Source: Hyaloperonospora brassicae
Lineage: Eukaryota; Oomycota; Peronosporomycetes; Peronosporales; Peronosporaceae
Assembly: GCA_947650285.1 (NCBI GenBank)
Contig: CANTFL010000665.1
Location: forward strand, 186,001-250,000
Length of the DNA: 64,000 nt
Reading direction: 5' to 3'
Positions within the stretch are counted from its first letter, which is position 1, and every line of letters starts with the position of its first letter. Shown here one piece after another: positions 10,486-21,215 of this stretch. Under the pieces are notes generated by a model. The model was not told where the DNA came from and ran no database searches. It saw nothing but the letters and a program-made list of their open reading frames with translations. The translations under genes were made by a program, and so were the position numbers.

Positions 10486-10697
10486 GAGCTGCAAGCTGTG
10501 ACAAGACGCAGACAGCGCAAGTCGATCAGCATCGGGATCCGCTGTCGCTACACAGCAATAGACAGAGAGAAAGAGGAGCTACGTACATGTCGTGATGTAA
10601 CCACTACTTCAGAAGTAGCACGTCCCCACTGCTTCGACTACTTTTTGATACGGAGAAGTCGCAAAAGCGCTTTTCAAACTTCAAGTGCCGTTTCGAA
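10486..10697. promoter_or_regulatory. Shared ZNRD2 / RNASEH2C divergent promoter interval
   Basis: Only 212 bp separate the two start codons, so both core promoters must lie here. I recognise no clear CCAAT or TATA box. Confidence 0.4.
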
Positions 10698-11495
10698 ATG
10701 ACTGGCCACGACGGCTCAACGAGCGTCCGCGTCTGTCTGACGCGCTGTCCGCTGCCGTCAGCAGAGGAACGTGTGCACTCGTTGCCGTGTCGTATCCATT
10801 ATGACGGCGCCGCAGCTGTCTCGACGTTCTTCCACCCAAAGAACAAACACTGCGACCGTACGAACGATATAGACGACGGTAGCGGTCGTGAAGCAGAGAC
10901 GCGAGACAGTGATCGAGCGGAGAAGAACGAGGAAGTCGATCAAGTCGGTCGTGACCCGTTGTTGATGTCGGCCGATTTCCGTGGTGTCCAATTGCAGGGT
11001 CGGAAGGTGTCATTGGCGCCCTTGGGCTTGACGGGTGCGGTAGGATGCTATGGGAGCACCTTGTCGCAGACTCCAAGGCTTGACGTGCAAGTGTATGTCA
11101 ATGCGTATGGCTGTTTGATGATGTGGATGTTGTCACAGGTCTTGTGCTCGATGATAGTGGCATGCGACACGAGGACGACGAAGGTCGTATCTGGGAAGTC
11201 GACGATCACTTTGACGAGCTCACGTGGTGGTGAGGCGTGGATTATATGCAGTCGCGTCAGTGTACTAAACGTGCACGACTGTTGCTGACGCTACGATGGG
11301 TTTGATGGTGCGGTGGGTGTTAGGGACGTACCACACAGCACAACTAGCGAGACACAGCAACTGCCGTTGGTGTTGCAGCAGTGGCATGATCTCTCGGCTG
11401 CGGTGCGTAGCTACTTGTCTACTCCATTTTGTGCGGATTCCATCCGATATGCTGAAGTGCATCTGATGGAGTCACAGCGAACCGAGTTTGCGTGA
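10698..11495 (+). CDS. RNASEH2C: Ribonuclease H2 subunit C
   Basis: A non-catalytic subunit of the RNase H2 trimer that removes ribonucleotides from DNA. Three exons (10698-11034, 11139-11229, 11324-11495) give 199 aa; the introns of 104 and 94 bp have donors GTGCGG and GTGAGG. Unspliced, the region looks frameshifted with a stop. Spliced, it reads HSLPCRIHYDGAAAVSTFF, then SADFRGVQLQGRKVSLAPLG, LTGLVLDD, HFDELTWWDVPHS and QQWHDLSAAVRSYL. This is the family order: LPC...DG...FF, FRGR.L.G, F...WWNHD and W..LA.A.H. The link between exons 1 and 2 is supported by the GLTGLVL motif (plant homologs have GYSGFVL). Confidence 0.85.
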
Positions 11496-13275
11496 CCCAG
11501 CACGTGTGCTTTGGCATCTAAGTGAAGAGACGCTCATCCTCGTTTATGCTCTCTTGCGACAGATCCACGGCACGTAGCAAGGACGGATGGTTGATGATGT
11601 CCCAAGTTGTGACAAAACTGGCACCAGCATTGAGACGGGCTGACGTAATGCATGTCAATCGACCGCCGAGTGCGCAAACTCTCGCCGTGATAATGAGTCT
11701 TCGTTGACATTGTCGTTTTGTATGAGCGATTGCGATCGCAATTGTCTTCGAGCCTCTGATGAGTACGCTGCAGGCTCTGTCGAGAATGCTGCTTGACACT
11801 AGGGCGATGCTGGCAGTCCAGCTCACCCGGTGCTACATGCAACGAGGCATGAGATACTGCAGTTGGGAACGAGAACAGCGCTGCAGGCATGTTTATATGT
11901 ACTTTACCGGGGCTTTGCTGGAACATGCGACGTTTTTAAATCGCGCTCGTAGTCGTGTATGCGTTTACATAACCTCAGCATCGGTGCATTTGGGTCAAAG
12001 GCGATTATGCTCGAAAAGGTGAGCGAGCAACAACGACCACTGCCAATCTTCGATTGGTTGTACTGATGGGCCTCATGTATCTCACAACCTGTTTCTGCTT
12101 GTAAGGCTACGTGATAGCACCGAAAAGAGTAGAGAGAGGTCAGATGTCTGTCCGTCAAGCGTTATTCTAGCGTATTCTTCACGATCGCTGCAACAAGGCT
12201 CCGGACGCCTGCACTGACTCAGTACATGCTACCTACACTGAACATGGTGTATGCAGGGTTTGAACCTCACGTGTTCTGTACGTGCAGAGTAAAGGTACGT
12301 CTACTGAACGAACACGCTTGGTACAAGAAGGGAAGGAGGACTGTATCTTAGTTTAGTTGAAGTGTCGAAAATATTTCTCTTTTTGCTTACTTTCACTATC
12401 GCGAGCTAAAAACTACAAGTGCACTAACCCACTGCGCTCGTCGAGTGGCGATTGGTGGTTCAGTTAGGTTGGTATAATGGCCTCCATCGACGAGTAGGTG
12501 GAGCGGTGCCAGATGTTACATTCGAAGGTGATATTCCGTCAGTATTTACTTAACAATAAATATCAGAGGATATTGTCAATGAAGACAATGTTCACATTGA
12601 CCCAGTTTAGGTGTCAATGACATGTGACGGGCTCACTTCATATCAAATGTGCTTGTCACGACACGCAGCTGATGCCAGCAATAAACAAGTTTGCTGTGCA
12701 CATACCGGATTCGTCTATTCCGGCTCACACATAGTATGTCGTGACAAAAGTTTTCAAGCATTGGTGTTCGAGTACTACCTAGGTGAACTGCGGTTTACCA
12801 TCCATGTAATTTGTGGCGCTATTGACAGTGGCTTTGACGAATAGAGTGTTCTGTCTCGATTCCACAACGCGCAATCTCACGTAGACCTCACGCACATATC
12901 GCCTGTTGCTTGTTGAGGGCTCAACGGCAGCTACATCGTTTATTGCGGCGGTCAAAGATGTCGTGTAGCTTCCATTGACAATATAGCTGTCCTGTCTGGT
13001 CAAGTGTACTGCAATTCCTCTCCAATCGGTCAAATTGCTATTACCGAGGCAACGATTCAGCTCTTTTCTATGCTCGCGCCATGTAATGACATTAACCCAC
13101 CTTTATCATCAATACCAAGAGACAAGTCCACACGCGCTGTTTGTTTCCTATATTTTAGACTGTACCAGGTACAATCAGTCCTTGACACTCATGACTGCAA
13201 CTCTGGAACCTTCTACGCAAAGTAGCGAACCACAGAGCATCGACGAATGGAGAGCCCCTTCCACAGCTAGTACAT
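11496..13275. other. 1.8 kb intergenic region with a possible TE remnant
   Basis: No gene is recognised. A minus-strand open frame at 11518-11826 (with VCALGGRLTCITSARL) could be a real exon but matches nothing I know. From about 12430 to 12760 the DNA has dense short inverted repeats like the gypsy elements further on, including 11-bp arms at 12653-12663 and 12737-12747. A decayed retrotransposon or LTR is plausible there. The remainder shows nothing. Confidence 0.4.
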
Positions 13276-14742
13276 TTAAATTTTGCTGTAGTCCATCTTG
13301 GACTCGAGCTTCTTCGTCTCAGCTAGCTTCCGCGCCGCTTTCATGAAATCCTCTTCCACCACGTACTCGCGATCAGCACGGATAGCAAACATGCCTGCTT
13401 CAGTGCACACGTTGCGCATGTCGGCACCGTTAAAGCCGTCCGTGAGCTTGACAATCGACTCGTAGTCGATCTCGCCCTTTTTCGTGATGGGACCAGAGTG
13501 GATCTTGAGAATGTCCATGCGTGAAGCCTCATTCGGCAGCGGGATTTCAATCTTGCGATCGAGGCGACCAGGGCGCAGCAGTGCAGGATCGAGAATGTCT
13601 GGTCGGTTCGTAGCCATGACCATCTTCACCTGTCCCAGAGCGTCGAACCCATCGAGCTGGTTCAATAACTCCATTAGCGTACGCTGAATTTCTCGATCAG
13701 CAGACGTGCCCTCCGAGTATCGACTTCCACCGATGGCATCGATTTCATCCATAAAGATGACACATGGCTGGTGATCGCGAGCGTATCCAAACATCTCACG
13801 GATCACACGGGCGCTTTCGCCAATGTACTTGTCGACAATAGCGCTCGCCACAACTTTTAAGAAAGTGGCATTGATGTTGCACGCCAGTGCACGCGCCAAC
13901 AATGTTTTGCCCGTACCAGGAGGGCCATACAGCAGCACGCCTTTTGGCGGCTTGATGCCCACACGTAGGAACAGCTCTGGATTGGTAAGTGGCAGCTCAA
14001 TGACCTCACGAAGTTCTCGGATCTGCTCGTTCAGACCGCCAATACTCGAGAACGACACGTTACCAGCGTCCTCGTTCAGCATGTGGTACACTGTCGGATC
14101 GACTTCACGCGGCAAGTAGCGCATGATCGTGAGCGTCGTCATGTCTAGCGCCACTCGCGTGCCCGACTTGAGTTTACTCTTTTCTACCTTGGCGCGACAC
14201 CCCACGACGTAACGCGGACCACTTGACGCCTTCACAATAAAACGATCTTCGTCCAGTTGGCGCAGCACTTCCCCAATGATTTGGCCGACACTCTGCACCC
14301 CAACAAACATCGTGTGAGACAAGACAGGTCGTCAGGAACGCATGGCTTCTTTCAGCGACAGCACACTCAAGTCGTACCTGCAACGCCTTGAGGTCGTCCT
14401 CTGTCTTGTTGAACTCGTTCACAAGTGTCTTGACGTTCTCACGCATGTTTTTCACTCTGGTCATTGCCCACAGCCGATACACACACATGACCCGTCAAAA
14501 GGCACACAGCAATAGTAATATCATTCAAGTAGAAGAAGAGGAGAAAAAATAGTAGTAGTAGTAGTAGTAGAAGAAGAGCAGTCGTCAGCAAAAAGGGACA
14601 CGACAATACCGCCCGTGCGTTCCGCGTACACAGCGACACACACGCACACGCACCTGCTCTCCATCTCGCGATGCTCCATGACCTTTGCCTTGTACGCGCT
14701 CAGCACCTGCGCGCGCTCCTCTTCCGTCGGGACCGACGCCAT
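13276..14742 (-). CDS. PSMC6: 26S proteasome regulatory ATPase Rpt4
   Basis: One of six AAA+ ATPases that unfold substrates at the base of the 19S particle. Three minus-strand exons (14742-14654, 14456-14378, 14292-13276) give 394 aa, close to the usual 389-403. The junctions read [14 protein letters not shown] and [17 protein letters not shown], matching human PSMC6 (ENDLKALQ-SVGQIVGEVL). Motifs are the N-terminal coiled coil, the OB-fold block [14 protein letters not shown], Walker A GPPGTGKT, Walker [11 protein letters not shown], and the second region of homology [20 protein letters not shown]. Intron 1 (197 bp) carries an AGT trinucleotide run; intron 2 is 85 bp. It shares a 154 bp divergent promoter with the amino acid transporter. 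Confidence 0.96.
14550..14570. repeat. AGT trinucleotide repeat in Rpt4 intron 1
   Basis: Seven AGT units lie inside the first intron of Rpt4. A potential length-polymorphic microsatellite. Confidence 0.85.
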
Positions 14743-14896
14743 CTTCGCTCGCTCTCTGTTGTCGCGTTTGGATCTGCTTGGAGTCACGGTTTTAGCCACT
14801 GGTTGACGTTGCTGCCTCGGATTGGCTATAAAGCGACGATTGACACCTCTTTTGTGCAAATCATCTCGCGGCACGGACACGCGCCGACTCGTCGTC
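14743..14896. promoter_or_regulatory. Bidirectional promoter, Rpt4 / amino acid transporter
   Basis: 154 bp separate the two start codons. The interval holds GGATTGGCTATAAAGCG near 14819-14835: an inverted CCAAT box (correct for Rpt4 on the minus strand) overlapping a TATAAA-like string about 70 bp before the transporter ATG. The motifs are seen; shared regulation is inferred. Confidence 0.5.
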
Positions 14897-16946
14897 ATGG
14901 ACGGGTTCCTCGCGGCCGCGCGTCGCGTCAAGCCCTTGTCCCGCTGCGCCCACGGCCCCACCTCGTTGCAACAGTGCTTGACGCTCGTGGATCTCGTGGC
15001 CTACGGCGTCGGCTGCTCGGTCGGCGCAGGTGTCTACTCGCTCGTGGGCGTGGGCGCGCAGCTCGCAGGGCCAAGTATCTCGCTGTCGTTCTTCCTTAGC
15101 GGCGTCGCTTGTGTCTTTACGTCGCTCACGTACTCGGAGTTTGCCGCTCGTGTGCCGGTACGTGCTGTGAAGAGGACGGGAAGACGAGAAGCGAGAGGGA
15201 CAGACTGGGGAGACGCTGACCCCCCCCCCCGCGGTGTGTCGTGTGCATGCGGTTGCAGGTGACGGGTTCTGCGTATACGTTCGTGTACATCACGTTTGGC
15301 GAGCTGGCCGCGTGGCTCATTGGCTGGAATCTGACGCTGGGATACGGCATCTCGGCAGGTACATGAGTCGCACCTTGTGGACGTCACTGAAGCTGTGGGA
15401 GGGGGAGCGGCGGGTACACCATATTGACGTGACCGGGAGGTTGTTGTGTCTCTTGTCGTATTACTTGTGGGTCATATGAGATAGCTGGCATTGCACGAAG
15501 CTGGGCCTCGTATGCCCACTTGTTCCTGCAGCATGCGGGTCTTCATCTTCCACTGTGGCTCGTACGCGTACACTTCCTCGGCGCGTCATGTAGCATTCTC
15601 GCAGCGGCTCTCGTGATCTGTTGTACCTGCATCTTACTGGCTGGGGTTCGCGTACGTATACACCGATGTAGCTTCCGTGCGATTGACGGATATCTTACTT
15701 ACAGTGGTATATGCTCGCTGGATGGACTGTTGTATTGCGGGTATCTTACAGGAATCTGCCAAGTTTAATTCATTGGTGACGTTGTTGAATATTGCGGTGC
15801 TACTCTTCGTGGTGGTGTACGGCGGCACGGAAGTGAATACGACATACTGGAAACCATTCATGCCGGCCGGGGTCCATGGTGTCATGACGGGTGCTGGCGT
15901 CGTCTTTTTTGCATACCTGGGGTTTGATATGGTCGCCTGTCTCGCCGAGGAAGTTCATGATCCTCAACGCACGTTGCCGAAGGGAATCATCGGCTCTCTA
16001 TTGATCTCTATCGCTATTTACGTTGGGGTGTCACTAGTTGTCACTGGAATGGCGCCCGTCGACGTCCTGGGCGACGAGGTTCCGCTTGTGAATGCTTTTG
16101 CATTTCACAACGCACCTTGGGCTGGTCATATCGTGTCGTTCGGCTCGATCTTCGGACTCACTACTGCTGCGTTCACCTGTCTCATGGGCCAACCGCGTAT
16201 TTTTTACCAAATGGCCAAGGATGGTTTGCTACCGTCACTCTTTTCCACGCTCAACCGCCGGACACACGTGCCTGTTTCCAGTACAATATTGACTGGCATC
16301 CTCGTTGCGTCCATCGCGTTCATCTTCGAGCTCGATTTCCTGGCTAACGTGATATCTTGTGGCACGCTGCAAGTCTTCACTTTTGTGAATGCTGGCGTGC
16401 TACTTCTTCGAATGCGTCCGAGTGTCAGCGCCACTAGCGTCGTCGGACGCGTTCTCTTGTATGTGCTGTCGTGCTCCGCGTTGTCGCTATCGTTCGCGCT
16501 CGATCTTCCCTGGATAATTCAGGGTGCGTTTGCAGTTTCGGTTCTCGCTTCGTTCGTGTTCATCCATCGATTGGGCAAGCTCAGGTACGCAGTGCTGCTA
16601 ACTTATGGCGCGATAATGGTTTGGTTTATATCTTGTTGTCGTGTGTGTGTTTCATGCGCTTTCAGCACCCTCGCAACATCATTTCAGTGCCCACTCGTAC
16701 CGTTTGTACCGTGCATTGGGATTTTCGCAAATGTGTTTATGATGGCAAGCATTCCCGGCGAGGGCTGGTACGTACATTGACTACCTCGGGGGTGTATATA
16801 GCTGTATCTCACACGGCTCCCGCTGATTGACTGCCTCCAGGCTCGGTGTGCTCATTTGGCTGGGTGTGGGGCTGTTTGTGTATTTGGGCTATGGAATCCG
16901 GCACAGCGCACTAACGGACCAGGCTCTTTTGCGCCAACTCATTTGA
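14897..16946 (+). CDS. SLC7-type cationic amino acid transporter
   Basis: An APC-superfamily permease of the CAT type. Six exons (14897-15157, 15259-15358, 15485-15651, 15752-16584, 16666-16767, 16841-16946) give 522 aa. Introns are 73-126 bp with mostly GTACGT/GTACGC donors. Membrane segments and motifs in order: VAYGVGCSVGAGVYSLVG (TM1), SYSEFAARVP-like end of exon 1, VTGSAYTFVYITFGELAAW, LLAGVRESAKFNSLVTLLNI across exons 3-4, FFAYLGFDMVACLAEEVHDP and PRIFYQMAKDGLLP. The CAT-type end is CPLVPFVPCIGIFANVFMM, then GEGWLGVLIW across the last junction. The ATG at 14897 is used because the longer upstream frame overlaps the promoter. Substrate (Arg/Lys or broader) is not determinable. Confidence 0.9.
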
Positions 16947-17871
16947 ATGCACGAAGCTAGTAGACCGAATCGAGCCTGCCACGCACATGTACGTTTCCTC
17001 GTAGCTTCACTTCAACGTGACACGCCAATCGCGCGCTCGGGTAGGGTTCGATAGAACGACAAGAGAAGTACGCATGTCAAGCTCATAAGTCATTCGGTCT
17101 AGAATATTATTGTCGCACGCCTGATGATGATAGGCGAGCTAACTACGCCGAATGCGCTGGTTATGAAGATGGCGGTGAGACGTCCACAAGCAGCCAAGCG
17201 TTGATGAAAACGTCATGATCGATGACGTGCCAAGCGTTTACTCCCATTCAACTGCAGCGATTACAAGGTCGGCTTACCCTCAGCATGACAGCAAAAGTGT
17301 ACGTCGCAACACCAACTAGCTCGACTCGCCTTCGGTCCGTATTATTCACATTGTCATCTATGGTTGTTTTTTTCGATATGCGTCCTACAAAAGACCACCA
17401 GTCGTCATTTGCGTCAGCATGTCGATCCGTGGCACGACATCTTCAACCTCTCGAACTCGTGCCGATTTGACCGTTGCTCCGATTCGGGATCTTGAGATAC
17501 GTGATAGTGCAAATGATCGATGAAAGCACCAAGTGGCACCACCTATAGCTGCTTCAGAAGCGGCCAGACCAGCAGGGCGTACGATGCAGATCCGTGACCG
17601 CTTCTTTCGTTCGTACAAAAGAGCCATGCGGGTCTGCTGCGCTCGCGTCGCCTCACAACGTACTGCTTCCAGCTCTGCGATACATTGACACCAGTCGACA
17701 GCTGTCGCTATCGATCACGATCTCCGTTAGTTATGCGCAAGATAGACGACACTTTTAAGACGGAGAAAGAAATGCTGCGGACGTGCATCGATTTGGCAGG
17801 CAAAAACAAGTTTCCATAATACCTGGTTTCGGCTATCGGCTCGTTGACGAGATTGGCTCCAGTTATGCTCA
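16947..17871. other. 0.9 kb intergenic region
   Basis: Between the transporter stop and the helicase stop. Several 60-80 codon frames occur on both strands (for example 17385-17627 minus and 17555-17690 plus, the latter with a basic FFRSYKRAMRVCC stretch), but none matches a family. Possibly a decayed gene. Confidence 0.35.
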
Positions 17872-19947
17872 TTAGTGTGTGGCACCCTTGCTCATCTTAT
17901 ACTTCTTCTTGGCGATCGTCTTTGGATTGAAAGAGCCCTTACGGTGCTGCTTCTTCCACTTCTGACGACCAGCAGTGCTCTTTCCCACGCCGGTATTACC
18001 ATAGCTGATACGATCCTCCACGGTCTGTTTCTTGTCGCCGCCAACGTCAGGTGCCTCAAACGTGTGCAGCGGGTCATTATCAGTACGACGCTTGCCGCCC
18101 GTAAGGCGTTGCCGCTTGTTGTGTTTCCTCTTCGTACGAGCTGGTGCTGGTGGTTGCAGCTCGATAGGCACGAGGTAGTCCGGGATAGTTGCCAAGTGGG
18201 GCTGCACAGGTGCGGAGCCCACCACCTTGTCGTGCTCGAGCATATTCAGATCGCGAGGGTTCGCCTCAAAGTGTGCTGCTAGACGCTCAGAGTTCAGTAT
18301 CTCCTTCTTTACATCAGCGAGCTGAGCCTCGCGTACAGCCACACGTGTAACCGCACGACGGACATCTTCCACGCGGTAGCGAAAGCAATCAATTTCCTTG
18401 AGGTCGAACGCTAGCTCAGCGGGCTGGGCGATAACGTCATTTGACTCGGAGCGCACAGCCTGCTGCTTGGCTTGTACACGCTTCAGTGCACGCTCTTCTT
18501 TCAAGTCTTCTTTGGCCACCAAAGACAATGCTGTGCCAGATGCACCACCACGAGCAGTGCGTCCGATGCGGTGTGTATACGCACGCACGCTTTTAGGAAA
18601 GTCCACGTTGATGACAAACTTAACACCGCGGAAGTCAACACCGCGCGACACCCCATAGCTCTTGTCATCAGCGCGACCGTGCTTTGCACCAACCACTTCA
18701 TTGTCCTGCATCTTGTCAGCATCGCCGTTTTCGGATGCCTCATTCTTGTCGCTACCCATACCTTCGTCCTCCATCTCGCTGTTCTCATCTTCTGGTTTGT
18801 CACTCTCGTCATCGCTGTCGCTCTCTTCGTCATTCTCTATCCCGGCGCTAGTAGACCCCACGCCCGACTCCTCTGTGCTCTCCTCCTCTTCGTCCTCACC
18901 TCCGTCTTCTTCCGCACCCTCGTCTTCTTCGACCCCTTCTTGGTCGTCGTCCTCGTCGCCATTTTCGTCGCGATCGACGCTGTCGTCGGTAGCAATGAGG
19001 TAGTCAAACAAGCCGCGGTTAAACTCCTCAATAATGTGCTGGCGCGAGTTGTGGGGCAACTTCGCATTGAGCACCGCGCTCTTGATTACAAACTGCTCAA
19101 AGAATAGCTTGAGTCGGTACGCAGCAGGAGTTGAGTTGACAAAGAAGATCACCTTGCCGCTCACGACACCAAGTCGCAGCAGTGCGTACAGCAGCAAGTC
19201 TTTGTCTGCGGCCTTCACCGGCAAGTAAAACTGCTGAAGTTTTCCATCTGTCGCACCTTCCTCGAGCTTCACGACCGCTGGATTGTGCAGCACTGAGCGC
19301 TTCAGGGTCTCGAGCTCTGGACTTAACGTCGCCGACATGCAAAACGTCTGACATGCTTTTGGCAGCGCATTGACAATCGTCCGGATGTCCTCTCCATATC
19401 CAAATGACAGCACCAAGTCCGCTTCGTCAATCACGACCGTCTGCACAGAGTCCTTGAGCGTCAAATTGCCAGCGTCCAAGTGGGCCACAAGACGACCAGG
19501 CGTGGCTACAAGCACGTCTGGCGCGTCACGCAGCAGCGCCTGCTGAGCGTTCATGCTCTGGCCACCTAGTGCCAAAACACTTACCGTGTCTTGGCAGTAG
19601 TGCATGAGCTCAAGCAGATGACGTCGCGTTTGCTCCACCAGCTCCTTTGTTGGCACCAACACGAGCGCACGGACAGCAGCACCAGTGGTGTCCTGTAGCT
19701 TGGTCTGCAGTATCTTGTGCAGTAGCGGCAATGCAAAGGCTGCTGTCTTGCCAGAACCGGTCCGGGCACGCACGAGCAGGTCTTTGCCTTGTAGAGCCAG
19801 TGGAATGCAGTGCAGCTGCACGAGCGTTGCGTGAACGAACTGCATCTTGGCCACGGCCTTCGTGAGACGGCGGTCGAGGCCGAACGCGCACTCCGCAAAG
19901 GGTTTGTGGACGTCGAGTAGTGTCTCGTTGACATGGGGCTGCGCCAT
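17872..19947 (-). CDS. DDX56: DEAD-box RNA helicase Dbp9 / DDX56
   Basis: A nucleolar ATP-dependent RNA helicase of large-subunit ribosome biogenesis. 691 aa, intronless. The ATG at 19947 is chosen because the longer frame upstream has no family similarity and spans the promoter. Motifs: Q-motif region ATLVQLHCIP (Gln about 44), motif I ARTGSGKT (61-68), PTKEL, TPGRL, DEAD in VVIDEADLVLSFGYGEDI, SAT in FCMSATLS, and HRIGRTARGG. A roughly 110-residue Glu/Asp-rich insert sits before VDFRGVKFVINVDFPKS in the second RecA domain, where Dbp9/DDX56 proteins also carry an insert. The C-terminus is basic (KRKHNKRQR, QKWKKQHRKG), as expected for a nucleolar protein. Confidence 0.93.
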   Translation of the reverse strand: MAQPHVNETLLDVHKPFAECAFGLDRRLTKAVAKMQFVHATLVQLHCIPLALQGKDLLVRARTGSGKTAAFALPLLHKILQTKLQDTTGAAVRALVLVPTKELVEQTRRHLLELMHYCQDTVSVLALGGQSMNAQQALLRDAPDVLVATPGRLVAHLDAGNLTLKDSVQTVVIDEADLVLSFGYGEDIRTIVNALPKACQTFCMSATLSPELETLKRSVLHNPAVVKLEEGATDGKLQQFYLPVKAADKDLLLYALLRLGVVSGKVIFFVNSTPAAYRLKLFFEQFVIKSAVLNAKLPHNSRQHIIEEFNRGLFDYLIATDDSVDRDENGDEDDDQEGVEEDEGAEEDGGEDEEEESTEESGVGSTSAGIENDEESDSDDESDKPEDENSEMEDEGMGSDKNEASENGDADKMQDNEVVGAKHGRADDKSYGVSRGVDFRGVKFVINVDFPKSVRAYTHRIGRTARGGASGTALSLVAKEDLKEERALKRVQAKQQAVRSESNDVIAQPAELAFDLKEIDCFRYRVEDVRRAVTRVAVREAQLADVKKEILNSERLAAHFEANPRDLNMLEHDKVVGSAPVQPHLATIPDYLVPIELQPPAPARTKRKHNKRQRLTGGKRRTDNDPLHTFEAPDVGGDKKQTVEDRISYGNTGVGKSTAGRQKWKKQHRKGSFNPKTIAKKKYKMSKGATH

Positions 19948-20822
19948 GACGACGGACAGGTGTGGGAGTGATGGATTGATTCGCAAAGTGAGTGTGGCCG
20001 GTGGGTGGCTGGGAGGTCGACCGATTGACAAGCGCGGTGGGTCAAGTTGGCATATGATCACAACTCCGACAAACGAAAATTCATTTGCTCTCCGTATGCA
20101 ATGGTGGGCCAATAGGAGATTGCCACTTGATTATAGCCAATCCATGATCCTTCACATAGCCGTTTCAGCGAATCGGACGATTAGGGGTAAGGCAAATTCA
20201 TTCCGGCATCATTCCGACCTATTTTGTCGGAACGAAGCCAAAAATAGGTATGGGCTCCATACAAATGCCTAGTGACACGCATGCTACCTTGCACACTGCA
20301 AAAGATTTTGACAAATATGGCAGCGTCGTAATTAATTACCTGTTTCACTCAATTCTGTACAATTGTAGCCCTACGCCACTGCAAAGTATCATTAAGCTGA
20401 ACTTAAACATTTATATACGCTAGTACACTTCTATAACTAGACAGCGCAGGAACATGAGCAATTAGTCGTTGGTGCCAACCAACAGTAAGGCGGCCATGTC
20501 TACAGCAGCAAAAAACTTAACTTAATGAAACGAATGTGCCGGGGTCCTTCACGGTTAACACGTCTATCCTCAGTGATCTCTTTGATGCGTAATTTGTCGC
20601 TGTAATGAAGAAGTTTGCCATGCACCTCGCCAACCTCAAGGGCAGAAATAGAGAATTAAGCTTGAGACGCTGGGCTCTTCTATTACAGTCAAGTTACGAA
20701 GTGGCTGCTACAATAATTTGCTTCACAAAGATCAATCGTGTACGACGAACTACTCGTGATGGCGCGCACTCTAGAGTGACCATGCATGACAAGAGTGAGA
20801 GGGTCCATGAAGAAAGCTGCAT
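19948..20822. other. Helicase promoter side and spacer to the solo LTR
   Basis: Two CCAAT boxes (GGGCCAATAGG near 20107 and TAGCCAATCC near 20137) lie 160-190 bp upstream of the helicase ATG. They are on the plus strand, so inverted relative to the gene. Beyond them the DNA becomes AT-rich with no gene; this is the boundary between gene island and transposon block. Confidence 0.45.
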
Positions 20823-21215
20823 TGTAACGGGGCAGCCCGTTACATGAAAATTCATATTTAGAAGATAATGACAATAAAAGATATGAAGTTGAATATTCTT
20901 TAAACAATATCACCAATTGTGGTGATATGGATGGGTCGACCAAAGAGTCTGCTCATTGGTTGATATCTTGACGATATCAACCCACCAATCGCCGCAAGAC
21001 GCGCGCAATGAGTGGTGAGTAGACGTCGTCATACATTCAATTAGATTAGAATAATTAAGTTAAGTCAAACAGAGAGACAGTGGTTAAAGACTTAATTATA
21101 TAAATATAACAGTTCTGCTTTTCCCTTATCTACGCTTCCTCGTTTGCCTCGTGTACGTCCGTCGGGGCACCCAAATCCCTTGCGTTAAGTTCACGCAAGG
21201 GTGTGCCCCGTTACG
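20823..21215 (-). mobile_element. Solo LTR of gypsy family 2
   Basis: 393 bp, matching the reverse complement of the LTRs of the complete element at 41827-49818 along its length. It starts TGTAACGGGGC and ends GTTACG (last base of the usual GTTACA changed). Flanking pentamers TGCAT (20818-20822) and AGCAT (21216-21220) are a near-perfect target-site duplication. No internal sequence remains, as expected after LTR-LTR recombination. Hairpin arms such as 20958-20967 / 20973-20982 are conserved with the complete element. Confidence 0.88.

Noticed and set aside
10698..11323. RNASEH2C as a frameshifted pseudogene
   Set aside because: At first the frame seemed broken with a stop after a conserved WW. 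Two GT-AG introns restore a continuous 199-residue protein with all family motifs in order.
15562..15600. An intron after the GTACGC string in exon 3 of the amino acid transporter
   Set aside because: Reading straight through keeps the frame and gives the expected membrane segment; no acceptor in the correct phase is nearby.
18472..19107. 211-codon hydrophobic plus-strand frame opposite the helicase
   Set aside because: The Val/Leu/Phe-rich translation is the antisense of the acidic insert in DDX56 and not a membrane protein.
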